Below are positions 24,373 to 33,279 of a stretch of DNA of 64,000 nucleotides, piece by piece. The stretch's first letter is position 1, and every line of letters starts with the position of its first letter. The position numbers and the translations under genes are program-made. The DNA is from Serinibacter arcticus. GTDB lineage: Bacteria; Actinomycetota; Actinomycetes; Actinomycetales; Beutenbergiaceae. The notes under the pieces are model-generated. The model was not told the origin of the DNA, ran no database searches, and saw only the letters and a list, made by a program, of their open reading frames with translations. Location: contig NZ_RHPJ01000002.1 of the NCBI RefSeq assembly GCF_004786095.1, forward strand, positions 744,001 to 808,000, written 5' to 3'.

Positions 24373-25473
24373 GTGAGCGATCTGTACAGCCAGGCCGGAG
24401 TCGACGTCGAGGCGGGGGACCGCGCCGTCGAGCTGATGAAGGCGGCGGTCGCCCGCACGCAGGGTGCTCGGGTGCTCGGGGGCGTGGGCGGGTTCGCCGG
24501 TCTCTGGGACGCCTCGGACCTCCTGACCTACCGCAAGCCGCTCCTGGCGACCTCGACCGACGGCGTCGGCACGAAGGTCGCGCTCGCGCAGCGGCTCGAC
24601 AAGCACGACACGATCGGGATCGACCTCGTGGGGATGGTCGTGGACGACATCGTCGTCACGGGGGCGAGGCCCCTGTTCATGACCGACTACATCGCGTGCG
24701 GCCGTGTCGTGCCCGAGCGCATCGCCGCCATCGTGGCCGGCATCGCGCGCGGCTGCGAGGAGACCGGAACCGCGCTGGTCGGCGGCGAGACCGCCGAGCA
24801 CCCCGGTCTGCTCGAGCCGGACGAGTACGACGTCGCGGGCGCCGCGACCGGCGTCGTCGAGGCCGACCGGGTGCTCGGCCCCGACCGCGTGCGCGACGGC
24901 GACGTCCTGCTCGCCCTCGCCTCCTCCGGCCTCCACGCCAACGGCTACTCCCTGGTCCGTCACGTGCTGGCGACGACGGGCTGGGACCTCGACGAGCACG
25001 TCGCCGACCTCGGCCGCATGCTCGGCGAGGAGCTGCTCGAGCCCACGCGCCTGTACACGCGGCCGTGCCTCGACCTGGCGGACAACCTCGAGCTGCACGC
25101 GTTCACGCACGTCACCGGGGGCGGGCTCGCATCCAACCTGGCGCGCGTCCTGCCGCCCGGGCTGGTGGCGGACGTCTCGCGCGACTCCTGGGTGGTGCCG
25201 CCGGTGTTCCAGCTGCTGGCACGCGGTGCGGGTTCCCCCGTCTCGGCGCTGGAGGGCACGCTGAACCTCGGCGTCGGCATGGTGGCCGTCCTGCCCGCCG
25301 AGCAGGTGGCGGCGGCGACGGCGCGGCTGGCGGTGGCCGGTGTCGACGCGTGGGAACTCGGCCGGGTCCGCGTGGAGACGCCCGACGACGTCACGCACCA
25401 CGCGCTCGTCAGCGGCACCAAGGGTGTGCGCGGGGGAGCGGTGCTGATGCACGGGGACTACCGCACGAGCTGA
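24373..25473 (+). CDS. purM: Phosphoribosylformylglycinamidine cyclo-ligase (AIR synthetase)
   Basis: ATP-dependent ring closure of FGAM to AIR, the fifth purine step. 366 residues. Family motifs: YSQAGVDVEAGDRAV at the start, LLATSTDGVGTKV, DLVGMVVDDIVVTGARPLF, LVGGETAEHPG, LASSGLHANGYSLVR, and AFTHVTGGGLASNLAR. TAGGTT (24361-24366) ends 6 nt before the GTG start, so translation is probably leaderless. Divergent from the small HTH gene and purF; a stem-loop follows the stop. Confidence 0.96.
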   Translation: MSDLYSQAGVDVEAGDRAVELMKAAVARTQGARVLGGVGGFAGLWDASDLLTYRKPLLATSTDGVGTKVALAQRLDKHDTIGIDLVGMVVDDIVVTGARPLFMTDYIACGRVVPERIAAIVAGIARGCEETGTALVGGETAEHPGLLEPDEYDVAGAATGVVEADRVLGPDRVRDGDVLLALASSGLHANGYSLVRHVLATTGWDLDEHVADLGRMLGEELLEPTRLYTRPCLDLADNLELHAFTHVTGGGLASNLARVLPPGLVADVSRDSWVVPPVFQLLARGAGSPVSALEGTLNLGVGMVAVLPAEQVAAATARLAVAGVDAWELGRVRVETPDDVTHHALVSGTKGVRGGAVLMHGDYRTS

Positions 25474-25502
25474 GCGGGGCGAGGCGCTCCGGGTACGACG
25501 AG

Positions 25503-25530
25503 ACCGCCGGTCACAGTGTGGTCCGGCGGT
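25503..25530. terminator. Bidirectional stem-loop between purM and DUF3073 gene
   Basis: ACCGCCGG (25503-25510) pairs with CCGGCGGT (25523-25530), with a further CAC/GTG pair inside. It lies between convergent genes and is suited to terminate both. Confidence 0.55.
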
Positions 25531-25576
25531 GCAGTCGTGCGAGCCTGCTGGCGATGTCGGCCGGGGCCGACGCTGC

Positions 25577-25783
25577 TCAGCTACGAGGGGCGGGCTGCCA
25601 CTCGTCGTCCGGCTCGTCCTCGTCGTCGTCGATATCGACGGCGCTCGGGCTCGGGCTCGAACCGAAGAGGCTCGGGCCGTGACCGAGCTCCTTCTCGAGC
25701 GCTCGGTAGTCGGTGTCCGGGCTGTAGTACTTCAGCTGCCGGGCAACCTTGGTCTGCTTCGCCTTTTGACGGCCGCGTCCCAT
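25577..25783 (-). CDS. DUF3073 family small protein
   Basis: 68-residue actinobacterial protein of unknown function, recognised by its start MGRGRQKAKQTKVARQLKYY, then SPDTDYRALEKELG, and an acidic C-terminal tail of Asp/Glu (DIDDDEDEPDDEW). The ATG at 25783 follows GGAGGGGG at an 8-nt spacing; a start 12 codons upstream (25819) would give a non-conserved extension and is not chosen. The basic head and acidic tail suggest nucleic-acid or ribosome contact, but this is a guess. Confidence 0.88.
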   Translation of the reverse strand: MGRGRQKAKQTKVARQLKYYSPDTDYRALEKELGHGPSLFGSSPSPSAVDIDDDEDEPDDEWQPAPRS

Positions 25784-25876
25784 GGACTCGACCCCCTCCA
25801 CTTGGGTGCCGGGCGACATCGTCGAGACGTAGTCGAACCGGTGACTGTTTGTATGCCGTGGACAAGATTACACGGC

Positions 25877-25914
25877 GCGCGCGGCAGGAAGCGCCGAGGG
25901 CCCCTGCCGCGCGC
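25877..25914 (-). terminator. Terminator of the holin/DUF3618 pair
   Basis: 12-bp arms (25877-25888 and 25903-25914, core GCGCGGCAGG) with a 14-nt loop, 26 nt beyond the DUF3618 stop on the minus strand. Confidence 0.6.
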
Positions 25915-25940
25915 CACCAGAGTGTTCGCTGGTCGAGACG

Positions 25941-26360
25941 CTACTTCTTGCGGACCGAGATGAGAACGATCGCGACGAGGGCCGCGACGGCGCCCGCGGC
26001 GATCGCGAGGGCCTTCGGGTCGCGCTTCTTGACGTCGTCGACGAAGCCGGTGGCCACGTCCTGCGCCACGGCGGCCTTGGCCTTGGCGACCTCCGCCACC
26101 TCGGACGCGGCCTCGGAGGCTCGGTCCTTGGCGGCCGCCACGTGGGCGCGGGGGTCGACGCGGTCGGCGAGCTCGTCGACCGTGCGGGTCAGCTCGGCGC
26201 GGGCGCGGGCGTTGTCGGCCTCGATCTCGGCGACGGTGCGCTTGCGCGGCTCCTGCTCGATCTCGATCGTCGGGCCGGGGGGCGTGGTCGGCGCGTCGGG
26301 CTCGAACCCGGCGTCGTGGACCTCGGGGGTGCCGTCGCGGCGGGGCTGGATGTCGCTCAT
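25941..26360 (-). CDS. DUF3618-domain membrane-anchored protein
   Basis: 139 residues. The N-terminus (1-38) is Pro-rich; then comes the DUF3618 segment RKRTVAEIEADNARARAELT (39-58) continuing into RTVDELADRVDPRAHV, an Ala/Lys/Glu helix likely to form a coiled coil, and a C-terminal membrane helix ALAIAAGAVAALVAIVLISV with KK after it. Its ATG overlaps the holin-like gene stop (ATGA), so the two are made together; DUF3618 proteins commonly sit next to such holin-superfamily genes in actinobacteria. They are thought to act at the cell envelope, but the role is not known. Confidence 0.83.
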   Translation of the reverse strand: MSDIQPRRDGTPEVHDAGFEPDAPTTPPGPTIEIEQEPRKRTVAEIEADNARARAELTRTVDELADRVDPRAHVAAAKDRASEAASEVAEVAKAKAAVAQDVATGFVDDVKKRDPKALAIAAGAVAALVAIVLISVRKK

Positions 26361-26755
26361 GAGGTGAACCCGTCCTTCACGATCTCGATGTCCTGCTTGA
26401 GGTTCGCCACCGGCTCGGGCTTGACCTCCTTGGCCTTGTCGAGCGACTTCTTGCCGACGAACGCGAGCAGGCCCGCGAACAGCAGCAGGGCGACGCCGAC
26501 GATCAGTGCGGAGAGCCAGGCCGGCAGCGCGGTCGCGATGCCGAGGACCGCCGTCGCGATGAGGACCGCGAACGCGAAGAAACCGAAGAGACCGGCGCCC
26601 ACGAACAGGCCGATCCCCAGGCCCATGCTCTTGCCCTTCTCGGCCACCTGGGCCTTCGCGAGCTCGACCTCACCCTTGACCAGGGTGGTGAGCTGCAGGG
26701 ACAGGGAGGCGATGAGCTCGCCGAGGGTGGGCTGCAGCGGGGATCCGCTCGCCAT
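26357..26755 (-). CDS. Holin-superfamily III (DUF1469-like) membrane protein
   Basis: 132-residue protein with an amphipathic helix (TLGELIASLSLQLTTLVKGE) followed by two membrane segments (about 54-75 and 84-106), as in the actinobacterial 'phage holin family' proteins. No lysis or phage genes are near, so this is a house-keeping envelope protein and not evidence of a prophage. The start at 26755 is chosen because AGGAGG lies 5 nt upstream; the frame extends to 26836 without support. Coupled to the DUF3618 gene, and divergent from the exonuclease gene. Confidence 0.83.
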   Translation of the reverse strand: MASGSPLQPTLGELIASLSLQLTTLVKGEVELAKAQVAEKGKSMGLGIGLFVGAGLFGFFAFAVLIATAVLGIATALPAWLSALIVGVALLLFAGLLAFVGKKSLDKAKEVKPEPVANLKQDIEIVKDGFTS

Positions 26756-26928
26756 GATTCCTCCTGGTGTGGCTGACAGTTGACTGACACGTCTCGTCCG
26801 GACGGCGCCGGACGGACCGGCGCGTCGTGCCCCCATTGTTGCGCCTGCACGGGCGAAACGGTGTCACCGGGTGCGCCGGGGTGCCGGTGGCGAGACGCCT
26901 GTCGGCGGTCGGTGGCACACTCGGCGCC

Positions 26929-27897
26929 ATGCCGGCACTGCTGCTCCTGGACGCCGCGTCCATGTACTTCCGCTCGTTCTACGGCGTGAAGGGTGAGGTC
27001 AACGCGCCCGACGGCTCGCCCGTCGGTGCTGTGCGGGGTTTCCTCGACGCCGTCGCGACCCTCGTGGGCAGTCGTCACCCCTCGCACGTGGTCGCGTGCT
27101 GGGACGACGACTGGCGCCCGGCGTTCCGGGTCGAGGCCATCCCCTCCTACAAGGCGCACCGGGTCGCGCCGGGAGCCGCGGGCGCCGGCGGCGCCGAGGA
27201 GGTGCCCGACGCGCTGGTGCCTCAGGTGGGCGTCATCGCCGAGGTGCTCGCCGCCGTCGGCATCGCCAGGGTGGGCGCTCCGGGGTGCGAGGCCGACGAC
27301 GTCATCGGCACGCTCGCCACGCGCGCGGTCGCCTCGGGGTCGGTGGATGCCGTCGAGATCGTCACGGGTGACCGCGACCTCTTCCAGCTCGTCGACGAGC
27401 CGGCCACCAGCCCGTCCGGCACCCCCGTGCGCGTCCTGTACACCGGGCGCGGCATGCGCAACCTCGAGACGATCGACACCGCCCGGCTCGCCGAGAAGTA
27501 CGGCGTCGTGGACGGCGACGCCTACGCCGCGATGGCCGCGCTCCGGGGCGATCCTTCCGACGGGCTGCCCGGCGTCGCGGGCGTCGGCGAGAAGACCGCG
27601 GCCGGGCTGCTCGGCACCTACGGGTCGCTCGACGCCGTCGTCGCCGCGGCGCAGGACGCCTCGGAGCGGCGGATGTCGCCGTCGGTGCGGGGCAAGATCG
27701 TCGCGGCGCTGGGCTACCTCGCCGTCGCCCCGACCGTCGTGCACGTGCTGCGCGACGCCGAGCTCCCCGCGCACGACAGCGCCCTGCCCGCGCAGCCGCA
27801 GGACCCCGAGACCCTCGACGCGCTCGCGGAGCGGTGGGGTCTGACGTCGTCCGTGGACCGGCTGCTCGCCGCGCTCGCGAGGGCGCACGCGGGGTAG
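26929..27897 (+). CDS. 5'-3' exonuclease (PolA N-terminal type)
   Basis: Stand-alone flap/5' nuclease of 322 residues, the size of the PolA exonuclease domain. Motifs: LLLLDAASMYFRSFYGVKG (metal Asp), CWDDDWRPAFRVEAIPSYKAHR, GCEADDVIGTLA and VTGDRDLFQLVD (metal acidic residues), and the helix-hairpin-helix LRGDPSDGLPGVAGVGEKTA. The family removes RNA primers or flaps at replication forks. The ATG at 26929 starts the conserved core; the upstream frame is shadow. Its last bases carry the promoter of the mevalonate genes 9 nt downstream. Confidence 0.93.
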   Translation: MPALLLLDAASMYFRSFYGVKGEVNAPDGSPVGAVRGFLDAVATLVGSRHPSHVVACWDDDWRPAFRVEAIPSYKAHRVAPGAAGAGGAEEVPDALVPQVGVIAEVLAAVGIARVGAPGCEADDVIGTLATRAVASGSVDAVEIVTGDRDLFQLVDEPATSPSGTPVRVLYTGRGMRNLETIDTARLAEKYGVVDGDAYAAMAALRGDPSDGLPGVAGVGEKTAAGLLGTYGSLDAVVAAAQDASERRMSPSVRGKIVAALGYLAVAPTVVHVLRDAELPAHDSALPAQPQDPETLDALAERWGLTSSVDRLLAALARAHAG

Positions 27898-27906
27898 CGT
27901 TGCGCC

Positions 27907-28866
27907 GTGCTCAGGACAGGACGCGGCGTCGCCCACGCCAAGGTGATCCTGTTCGGTGAGCACGCCGTGGTCCACGGCGAACCCGCGATCGCGCTGCCGA
28001 TCGATGCGCTCGGCGTCCACGCCACGGCCCGGCCGCGCGAGGGTGAGCTGACCGTCGTCAGCTCCCTGTACACCGGATCCCTCGCGGCGGCCCCCGACCT
28101 CATGAGCGCGCCCCGCGCCGTGGTGCACGCCACGCTCGACCATCTCGGGCTGCCGCACCGCGACCTCGAGATCACCGTGGTGGGCGACGTGCCGCACGCG
28201 CGCGGGCTCGGCTCGAGCGCCGCCGTCGCCGGGGCCCTGGTGCGCGCGCTCGCCGACCACGCCGGTCGGACCCTGGACGAGGCGACCTACCTGGCCCTGG
28301 TGGACGTCGGTGAGCGCGTGGCGCACGGGTCGCCGTCGGGCCTCGACGCGCATGCGACGTCCGCCTCCCAGCCGGTCTGGTTCGAGGCCGGCGTCGCGCG
28401 TCGGCTCGCCACCCGCATGACCGCCGTGCTGGTGGTCGCCGACTCGGGGATGGCGGGACGCACGCGGACCGCCGTCGGGTGCGTCGCGGAGTTCCTCGAG
28501 CGCCGGCCCGTGCGCGGTGCCGCGCTCGTCGCCGGGCTCGGCGCCCTGGCGCACGGCGCTGCCCTCGACCTCGCCGCCGACCGGCCGGCGCAGGTCGGGG
28601 CGAAGATGACGACGGCGCAGGGCATGCTGCGCGAGCTCGGCGTCTCCAGCCCCGAGCTCGACGTCCTCGTGGACGCCGCGACGGCGGCCGGCGCGCTGGG
28701 GGCCAAGCTCACCGGCGGCGGGCAGGGCGGGTGCGTCATCGCGCTCGTGGCCGACGAGGCCGGTGCCGACCGGGTCGACGCCGCGCTGCGGGCGGCGGGC
28801 GCCGTCGCCGTCTGGCACCACCCGCTCGGGCCGACGCCCGCGGAACCGACCCGAGGAGCATCGTGA
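27907..28866 (+). CDS. mvk: Mevalonate kinase
   Basis: Phosphorylates mevalonate at position 5, the first of four mevalonate steps encoded here. 319 residues, GHMP kinase fold: HAKVILFGEHAVVHGEPAIA (N-terminal motif), ATP loop ARGLGSSAAVAGALV (about 98-112) and C-terminal KLTGGGQGGCVIAL. TAGCGT (27895-27900), located in the end of the exonuclease gene, lies exactly 6 nt before the GTG, so the operon can start leaderless from here. The stop overlaps the mvaD start (GTGA). Confidence 0.95.
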   Translation: MLRTGRGVAHAKVILFGEHAVVHGEPAIALPIDALGVHATARPREGELTVVSSLYTGSLAAAPDLMSAPRAVVHATLDHLGLPHRDLEITVVGDVPHARGLGSSAAVAGALVRALADHAGRTLDEATYLALVDVGERVAHGSPSGLDAHATSASQPVWFEAGVARRLATRMTAVLVVADSGMAGRTRTAVGCVAEFLERRPVRGAALVAGLGALAHGAALDLAADRPAQVGAKMTTAQGMLRELGVSSPELDVLVDAATAAGALGAKLTGGGQGGCVIALVADEAGADRVDAALRAAGAVAVWHHPLGPTPAEPTRGAS

Positions 28867-29864
28867 CCACGGCCACCGCCACCGCGCACGCCAACATCGC
28901 GCTGGTGAAGTACTGGGGCAAGCGTGACGCCGAGCGGATGCTGCCCGCGACGTCGTCCCTCTCGCTGACGCTCGACGCGTTCCACACCACGACCACGGTC
29001 GACCTCACCGACGGTGCGGATGTCGACGTCGCGCTCGACGGCGAGGCGCTGACCGGGGCGGCGCTGACCAAGGTGCAGCGGTTCGTCGACCTCGTGCGCG
29101 GGCGCGACGACGTCGACCCCGACGTCGCCCGCCGCGGCGCCCGCATCTCCTCGGCCAACACCGTGCCCACCGGTGCGGGCCTCGCGAGCTCGGCCTCCGG
29201 GTTCGCGGCGCTCGCCGGTGCGACGGCAGCCGCCTACGGCCTCGACCTGACGCCGCGCGACCTCTCCCGGCTGGCGCGCCGGGGCTCCGGGTCGGCGTCC
29301 CGCTCGGTCTTCGGCGACTTCGTCGTGTGGCACGCGGGCGACCTGGAGGACCCCGAGCGCGGCGACCTCACCTCCTTCGCCGAGCCCGTACCCGCCGCCG
29401 CGGGGCTGGACGTGGCGATGGCCGTCGTCGTGCTGGACGCGGGCCCCAAGAGCATCGGCAGCCGCGAGGCGATGGCGCGCACGGTGGCGACCTCGCCGTA
29501 CTTCCCCGCGTGGGTGCAGCACACCGAGGTCGACGTGCGCGAGGCTGAGGCCGCGATCGCCGCGGGCGACCTCGAGCGCCTGGGCGACCTCGCCGAGGCC
29601 AGCGCGATGCGCATGCACGCGACGATGCTGGCCGCGCGGCCCGCGGTCCGCTACCTCGCGCCCGCCTCGCTCGAGGTGCTCGACGCGGTCCTCGGGCTCC
29701 GGGCGGCCGGCACCGGCGCCTGGGCGACCATGGACGCCGGCCCGAACGTCAAGGTGCTGTGCGCGCGCGAGGACCTCGACGCCGTCGCGCGGGTGCTGGC
29801 CGACTCGGGCCGCCGCCGCGTCATCCCCGCGCGCCCCGGGCCGGGCCTCGCGGTGACGCGATGA
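28863..29864 (+). CDS. mvaD: Diphosphomevalonate decarboxylase
   Basis: Makes isopentenyl diphosphate from mevalonate 5-diphosphate with ATP. 333 residues. Family motifs: ANIALVKYWGKRD at the N-terminus, NTVPTGAGLASSASGFAALA (ATP loop with catalytic Ser), SRSVFGDFVVWHAG, and WATMDAGPNVKVL. The catalytic Asp is in the last motif. The GTG at 28863 overlaps the mvk stop; 7 nt separate it from the phosphomevalonate kinase gene. Confidence 0.96.
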   Translation: MTTATATAHANIALVKYWGKRDAERMLPATSSLSLTLDAFHTTTTVDLTDGADVDVALDGEALTGAALTKVQRFVDLVRGRDDVDPDVARRGARISSANTVPTGAGLASSASGFAALAGATAAAYGLDLTPRDLSRLARRGSGSASRSVFGDFVVWHAGDLEDPERGDLTSFAEPVPAAAGLDVAMAVVVLDAGPKSIGSREAMARTVATSPYFPAWVQHTEVDVREAEAAIAAGDLERLGDLAEASAMRMHATMLAARPAVRYLAPASLEVLDAVLGLRAAGTGAWATMDAGPNVKVLCAREDLDAVARVLADSGRRRVIPARPGPGLAVTR

Positions 29865-29871
29865 TGCCGTC

Positions 29872-31008
29872 GTGAGCGTCCCGCACGAGATCGAGCAGGG
29901 CCCGGCAGCGGGCGAGCAGCTGGCGCACGCGCCGGGCAAGCTGTTCGTCGCGGGGGAGTACGGGATCGTCGAGCCGGGGCAGGACGCGGTGCTGGTCGCC
30001 GTCGACCGCCGCCTCACCTTCACCGCCAGACCCGCGCCGCAGCCGCAGGAGCTCCCGGGACGCGGCTGGGCGTACGTCGCCGCAGCGCGCGACGTGATGG
30101 ACGACCTGGCGCGCGCGCACGAGCGCCCGCGGCCGCCGTTCCGGGTGCGGACGCTCAGCGACCTCGAGGACGCCGACGTCGACGGCAGCGGACCGCGCAA
30201 GTACGGGCTGGGGTCCTCGGCGGCGGTCACCGCGGCCGCCGTCGTCGCGCTCGACGCGTGGCACGGGCTGGGCCTGACGCGCGAGGAGCTGCTGCGCGCG
30301 GCGCTCGTGGCGACGCTGCGGGTGAACCCGCGGGCGTCCGGCGCGGACGTGGCCACGTGCCTGGTCGGCGGGTGGACCGCCTACTCCTCACCGGACCGCG
30401 CGTGGGTGCGCGAGCAGGTGGCGGGCGGTGACGGGGGCGACGCCGCCGATCGCGCGATCCCCGATCGCGTCGGCCCCGATCGCGTGGCCGCCCTCGTGGC
30501 CGCTCCTTGGCCCGGTCTGCGCGCTCGGGCGCTGCCCACGCCGTCGTTCGAGGTGGCCGTCGGCTGGTCGGGACGGCCCGCCTCGACCGTCTCGCTCGTG
30601 GCCGCGGTCCGCGCGAACGGGCGCCTGCCCGCCTGGTTCGTGACGGCGTCGACGCGCTCCGCGGGCGACCTGGCCACCGCCGTCGAGCGCGACGACCACG
30701 CCGCGGCGAGCGACGCCGTCCGCGCGACGCGCGCGAACCTGCTGGCGCTGAGCGACGCCGTCGGCGTGCCCATCGAGACGCCGGTGCTGACCGCGCTCGT
30801 CGAGGCGGCCGACGACCTCGGGCTGGCCGCGAAGTCGTCGGGTGCCGGCGGGGGCGACTGCGGTGTCGCGCTGGTGCGGACGCCGGAGGAGCGCGCGGCG
30901 CTGGATCGGGCGTGGCGCGGGGCGGGGGTGACGCCGCTGGACGTGGGGCTCGCGGCGGGAACGACTCTCGCCGCGCACGACGCGGCACGCGCGGGGGACA
31001 ATCGTTGA
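29872..31008 (+). CDS. mvaK2: Phosphomevalonate kinase
   Basis: Converts mevalonate 5-phosphate to the diphosphate. 378 residues, GHMP type: APGKLFVAGEYGIVEPGQDA at the start, KYGLGSSAAVTAAAVVAL (about 104-121) and KSSGAGGGDCGVAL at the C-terminus. The gene comes after mvaD although its product acts before it, which is usual for actinobacterial clusters. GTG start at 29872; 1 nt separates its stop from the isomerase start. Confidence 0.95.
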   Translation: MSVPHEIEQGPAAGEQLAHAPGKLFVAGEYGIVEPGQDAVLVAVDRRLTFTARPAPQPQELPGRGWAYVAAARDVMDDLARAHERPRPPFRVRTLSDLEDADVDGSGPRKYGLGSSAAVTAAAVVALDAWHGLGLTREELLRAALVATLRVNPRASGADVATCLVGGWTAYSSPDRAWVREQVAGGDGGDAADRAIPDRVGPDRVAALVAAPWPGLRARALPTPSFEVAVGWSGRPASTVSLVAAVRANGRLPAWFVTASTRSAGDLATAVERDDHAAASDAVRATRANLLALSDAVGVPIETPVLTALVEAADDLGLAAKSSGAGGGDCGVALVRTPEERAALDRAWRGAGVTPLDVGLAAGTTLAAHDAARAGDNR

Positions 31009-31009
31009 C

Positions 31010-32137
31010 GTGACCAGCGAGACGAGCGGCGAGACGACGGCGCAGCGCAAGGACGACCACATCCGGCTGGCGATGGAGCAGCACGCGCCGCAGGCGGCGC
31101 GCGACTACGACCACGTGCGGTTCGTCCACCACGCGCTCGCGGGCGGTGCGCGCGACACGGTCGACGTCGCCTCACCCGCGTTCGGCTGGCCGGTGCCGCT
31201 GTACGTGACCGGGATGACCGGGGGGACCGCGAAGGCCGCCGAGATCAATCGCGGTCTCGGGATCGTGGCGCGCGAGACCGGGCTGCCGGTCGCGTGCGGC
31301 TCCATGGGGATCGTGCTGCGCCAGCCCGAGGTCGCGGACAGCTTCACCGTGCTGCGGCGCGAGAACCCGCAGGGGTTCGTGATGGCGAACACGAACGCGA
31401 ACGTCACCGGGGCGGACGCCGCGCGGATCGTCGAGATCATGGGCGCCGACGCGCTGCAGGTGCACGTGAACGCCGCGCAGGAGACCGCGATGCCCGAGGG
31501 CGACCGCGACTTCACGCGCTGGGAGGGCAACATCGCCGCGATCGTCGACGCCCTCGAGGTACCGGTGATCGTCAAGGAGGTCGGGGCCGGGCTCTCGCGC
31601 GGGACCGTGGCCGCGCTGCGCGACGCGGGCGTCGCGGGCGTGGACCTGGCCGGGCGGGGCGGCACGGACTTCAGCGCCATCGAGTCGGCGCGGCGGACCG
31701 ACTCCGGACGGCACTACCTGGCCGGCTGGGGACAGTCGTCGGTGGCGTCGCTGCTGGAGGCGGCCGGGCTCGAGGGCGTGGGTGCGATCGGGCCGGTGGC
31801 CGGGGGCGGCGAGGCCGGTCGGGTGGCGCTGCTGGCGTCGGGCGGCGTGCGCCACCCGCTGGACGTGGTGCGGGCGCTCGCTCTCGGAGCAGACGCCGTC
31901 GGGGTGGCCGGGCAGTTCCTGCACGTGCTGACGACGGCGGGCGTGGACGCGCTGGTCGCGCTCGTGGAGGAGTGGCTGGTCGAGATCGCCGATCTGATGG
32001 CGCTGCTCGGCGCGCGGGACGTCGCGGGGCTGCGGCAGACCGACGTCCTCGTCACCGGCCCGCTGCGCGAGTACGCGGAGCTGCGGGGGATCGACGTCGC
32101 CGGGTACGCGCGGCGCGGCCCCTGGTCGCGCGTCTGA
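31010..32137 (+). CDS. fni: Type 2 isopentenyl-diphosphate isomerase (FMN)
   Basis: FMN- and NADPH-dependent isomerase of IPP and DMAPP. 375 residues, TIM barrel: QRKDDHIRLAM at the start, VTGMTGGTAKAAEINRGLG, LQVHVNAAQE, VIVKEVGAGLSR, DLAGRGGTDFSAIE and LLASGGVRHPLDVVRALALG (phosphate/FMN loops). Last gene of the mevalonate run; it converges on the asparaginase gene with only 11 nt between. HMG-CoA synthase and reductase are not beside it. Confidence 0.96.
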   Translation: MTSETSGETTAQRKDDHIRLAMEQHAPQAARDYDHVRFVHHALAGGARDTVDVASPAFGWPVPLYVTGMTGGTAKAAEINRGLGIVARETGLPVACGSMGIVLRQPEVADSFTVLRRENPQGFVMANTNANVTGADAARIVEIMGADALQVHVNAAQETAMPEGDRDFTRWEGNIAAIVDALEVPVIVKEVGAGLSRGTVAALRDAGVAGVDLAGRGGTDFSAIESARRTDSGRHYLAGWGQSSVASLLEAAGLEGVGAIGPVAGGGEAGRVALLASGGVRHPLDVVRALALGADAVGVAGQFLHVLTTAGVDALVALVEEWLVEIADLMALLGARDVAGLRQTDVLVTGPLREYAELRGIDVAGYARRGPWSRV

Positions 32138-32148
32138 CCCCTCGGCGG

Positions 32149-33165
32149 TCAGACGGTCGCGCGGAGGCGGCCCACGACGGCGTCGCCGCCACGCAGGTCC
32201 GTGGGCAGCGTCGTGAGCTCTGCCACGGCGTCGGCGTCCAGTGCGCCCTCCGCGACCAGCAGCGCGAGGGCGGCGACGCTCGTGGCGCGCGCTCCGCCGT
32301 CGAGGATCTTCAGCGCGACGACGTGACCGCTCGGCGCCGCCATCACCATGACGCCTTCGGCCCCGCCCTTGGCGAACGTGCCGAGCGAGGCGATGACCTC
32401 GGTGTTCTCGCGTCCCGGGCCGTCGATGGCCCACGGGTCGGTGTGCACGGCCGCGATCACCGCGGCGACGGCGCGCTCGTCGGGGTCGTCGGAGGACGTG
32501 GAGGCGATGGTCGCCCAGCGGATCGTGCGGGCGAGGCCCGTCAGCGAGATCGCGTGCACGGGGGCCCCGCAGCCGTCGACGGCGGTCGCGGCCACGGGCT
32601 CCCCGGCGATCCGCTCGACCAGGTCCACGATCGCGCGCTGCAGAGGATGGGAGGGGTCCAGGTAGTCGTGCGTGCTCCAGCCCTGGGCGCGGCACGCCAG
32701 CAGCATCGTGGCGTGCTTGCCGGAGCAGTTCATCCGGAGGCGGGAGGGTGCCTCGCCGCGCAGGGTCATCGCGGTCCGGGTCGCGGAGTCCGACGGGGTG
32801 GCGACCGGGCACCGCAGGTCGTCGGCGCCGAGGTCGCCGCTCGCGAGCATCTGCTCCACGACGGCGACGTGCCGATCGGTCCCCGAGTGCGACGCCGTCG
32901 CCAGCGCGGCCTGGACGCCGACGAGCTCGGCCCCCAGGGTGATCGCCGCGGCGGCCTGCACGGGCTTGAGCGTGGAGCGCGGCAGCACCGGCGTCGTGAC
33001 GTCGCCGAGGGCGCGGAGCACGGCGCCGTCCGGGCCGAGGACGACGGCAGAGCCCAGGTGGCGGGACTCCACGAAGCCCGACCGTTCGACGACCGCGAGC
33101 TCGACGGCGTCGGCGGCAGTGAACGTGGCGGCGGGTGCGGGTGCGGAGGGGGCGGCGTCTGTCAC
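32149..33165 (-). CDS. Asparaginase (L-asparaginase II family)
   Basis: 338-residue member of the PF06089-type asparaginases (Rhizobium etli AnsA class, unrelated to E. coli AnsB). Features: VVERSGFVESRHLGSAVVL, RSTLKPVQAAA (Ser-x-x-Lys), the cluster ATASHSGTDRHV, RMNCSGKHATML (zinc/active-site Cys and Lys) and AVDGCGAPVHAISLTG. GTG start at 33165; the ORF begins with a disordered Ala/Pro stretch of about 15 residues. It would release ammonia and aspartate. Faces the isomerase gene; the tRNA cluster lies upstream on the same strand, separated by a stem-loop. Confidence 0.9.
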   Translation of the reverse strand: MTDAAPSAPAPAATFTAADAVELAVVERSGFVESRHLGSAVVLGPDGAVLRALGDVTTPVLPRSTLKPVQAAAAITLGAELVGVQAALATASHSGTDRHVAVVEQMLASGDLGADDLRCPVATPSDSATRTAMTLRGEAPSRLRMNCSGKHATMLLACRAQGWSTHDYLDPSHPLQRAIVDLVERIAGEPVAATAVDGCGAPVHAISLTGLARTIRWATIASTSSDDPDERAVAAVIAAVHTDPWAIDGPGRENTEVIASLGTFAKGGAEGVMVMAAPSGHVVALKILDGGARATSVAALALLVAEGALDADAVAELTTLPTDLRGGDAVVGRLRATV

Positions 33166-33215
33166 GGACCCATCCCATCACGCACGCGGCCGGCCGGTTG
33201 ACCCGGGGGACGACG

Positions 33216-33256
33216 AAGCCCCGCTCCCGAAACCGGAACGGCTTCGTGCGGGGCTT
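33216..33256 (-). terminator. Stem-loop after tRNA-Phe
   Basis: AAGCCCCGC (33216-33224) pairs with GCGGGGCTT (33248-33256), 23-nt loop. It lies 24 nt beyond the 3' end of tRNA-Phe on the minus strand and closes the tRNA cluster. Confidence 0.55.
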
Positions 33257-33279
33257 GCGTGTCGGACCGCGGTCCTGGG

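Noticed and set aside
26357-26755. Prophage holin
   Set aside because: The family name is historical. There is no endolysin, integrase or structural gene nearby and the DUF3618 partner is a normal actinobacterial chromosome gene.
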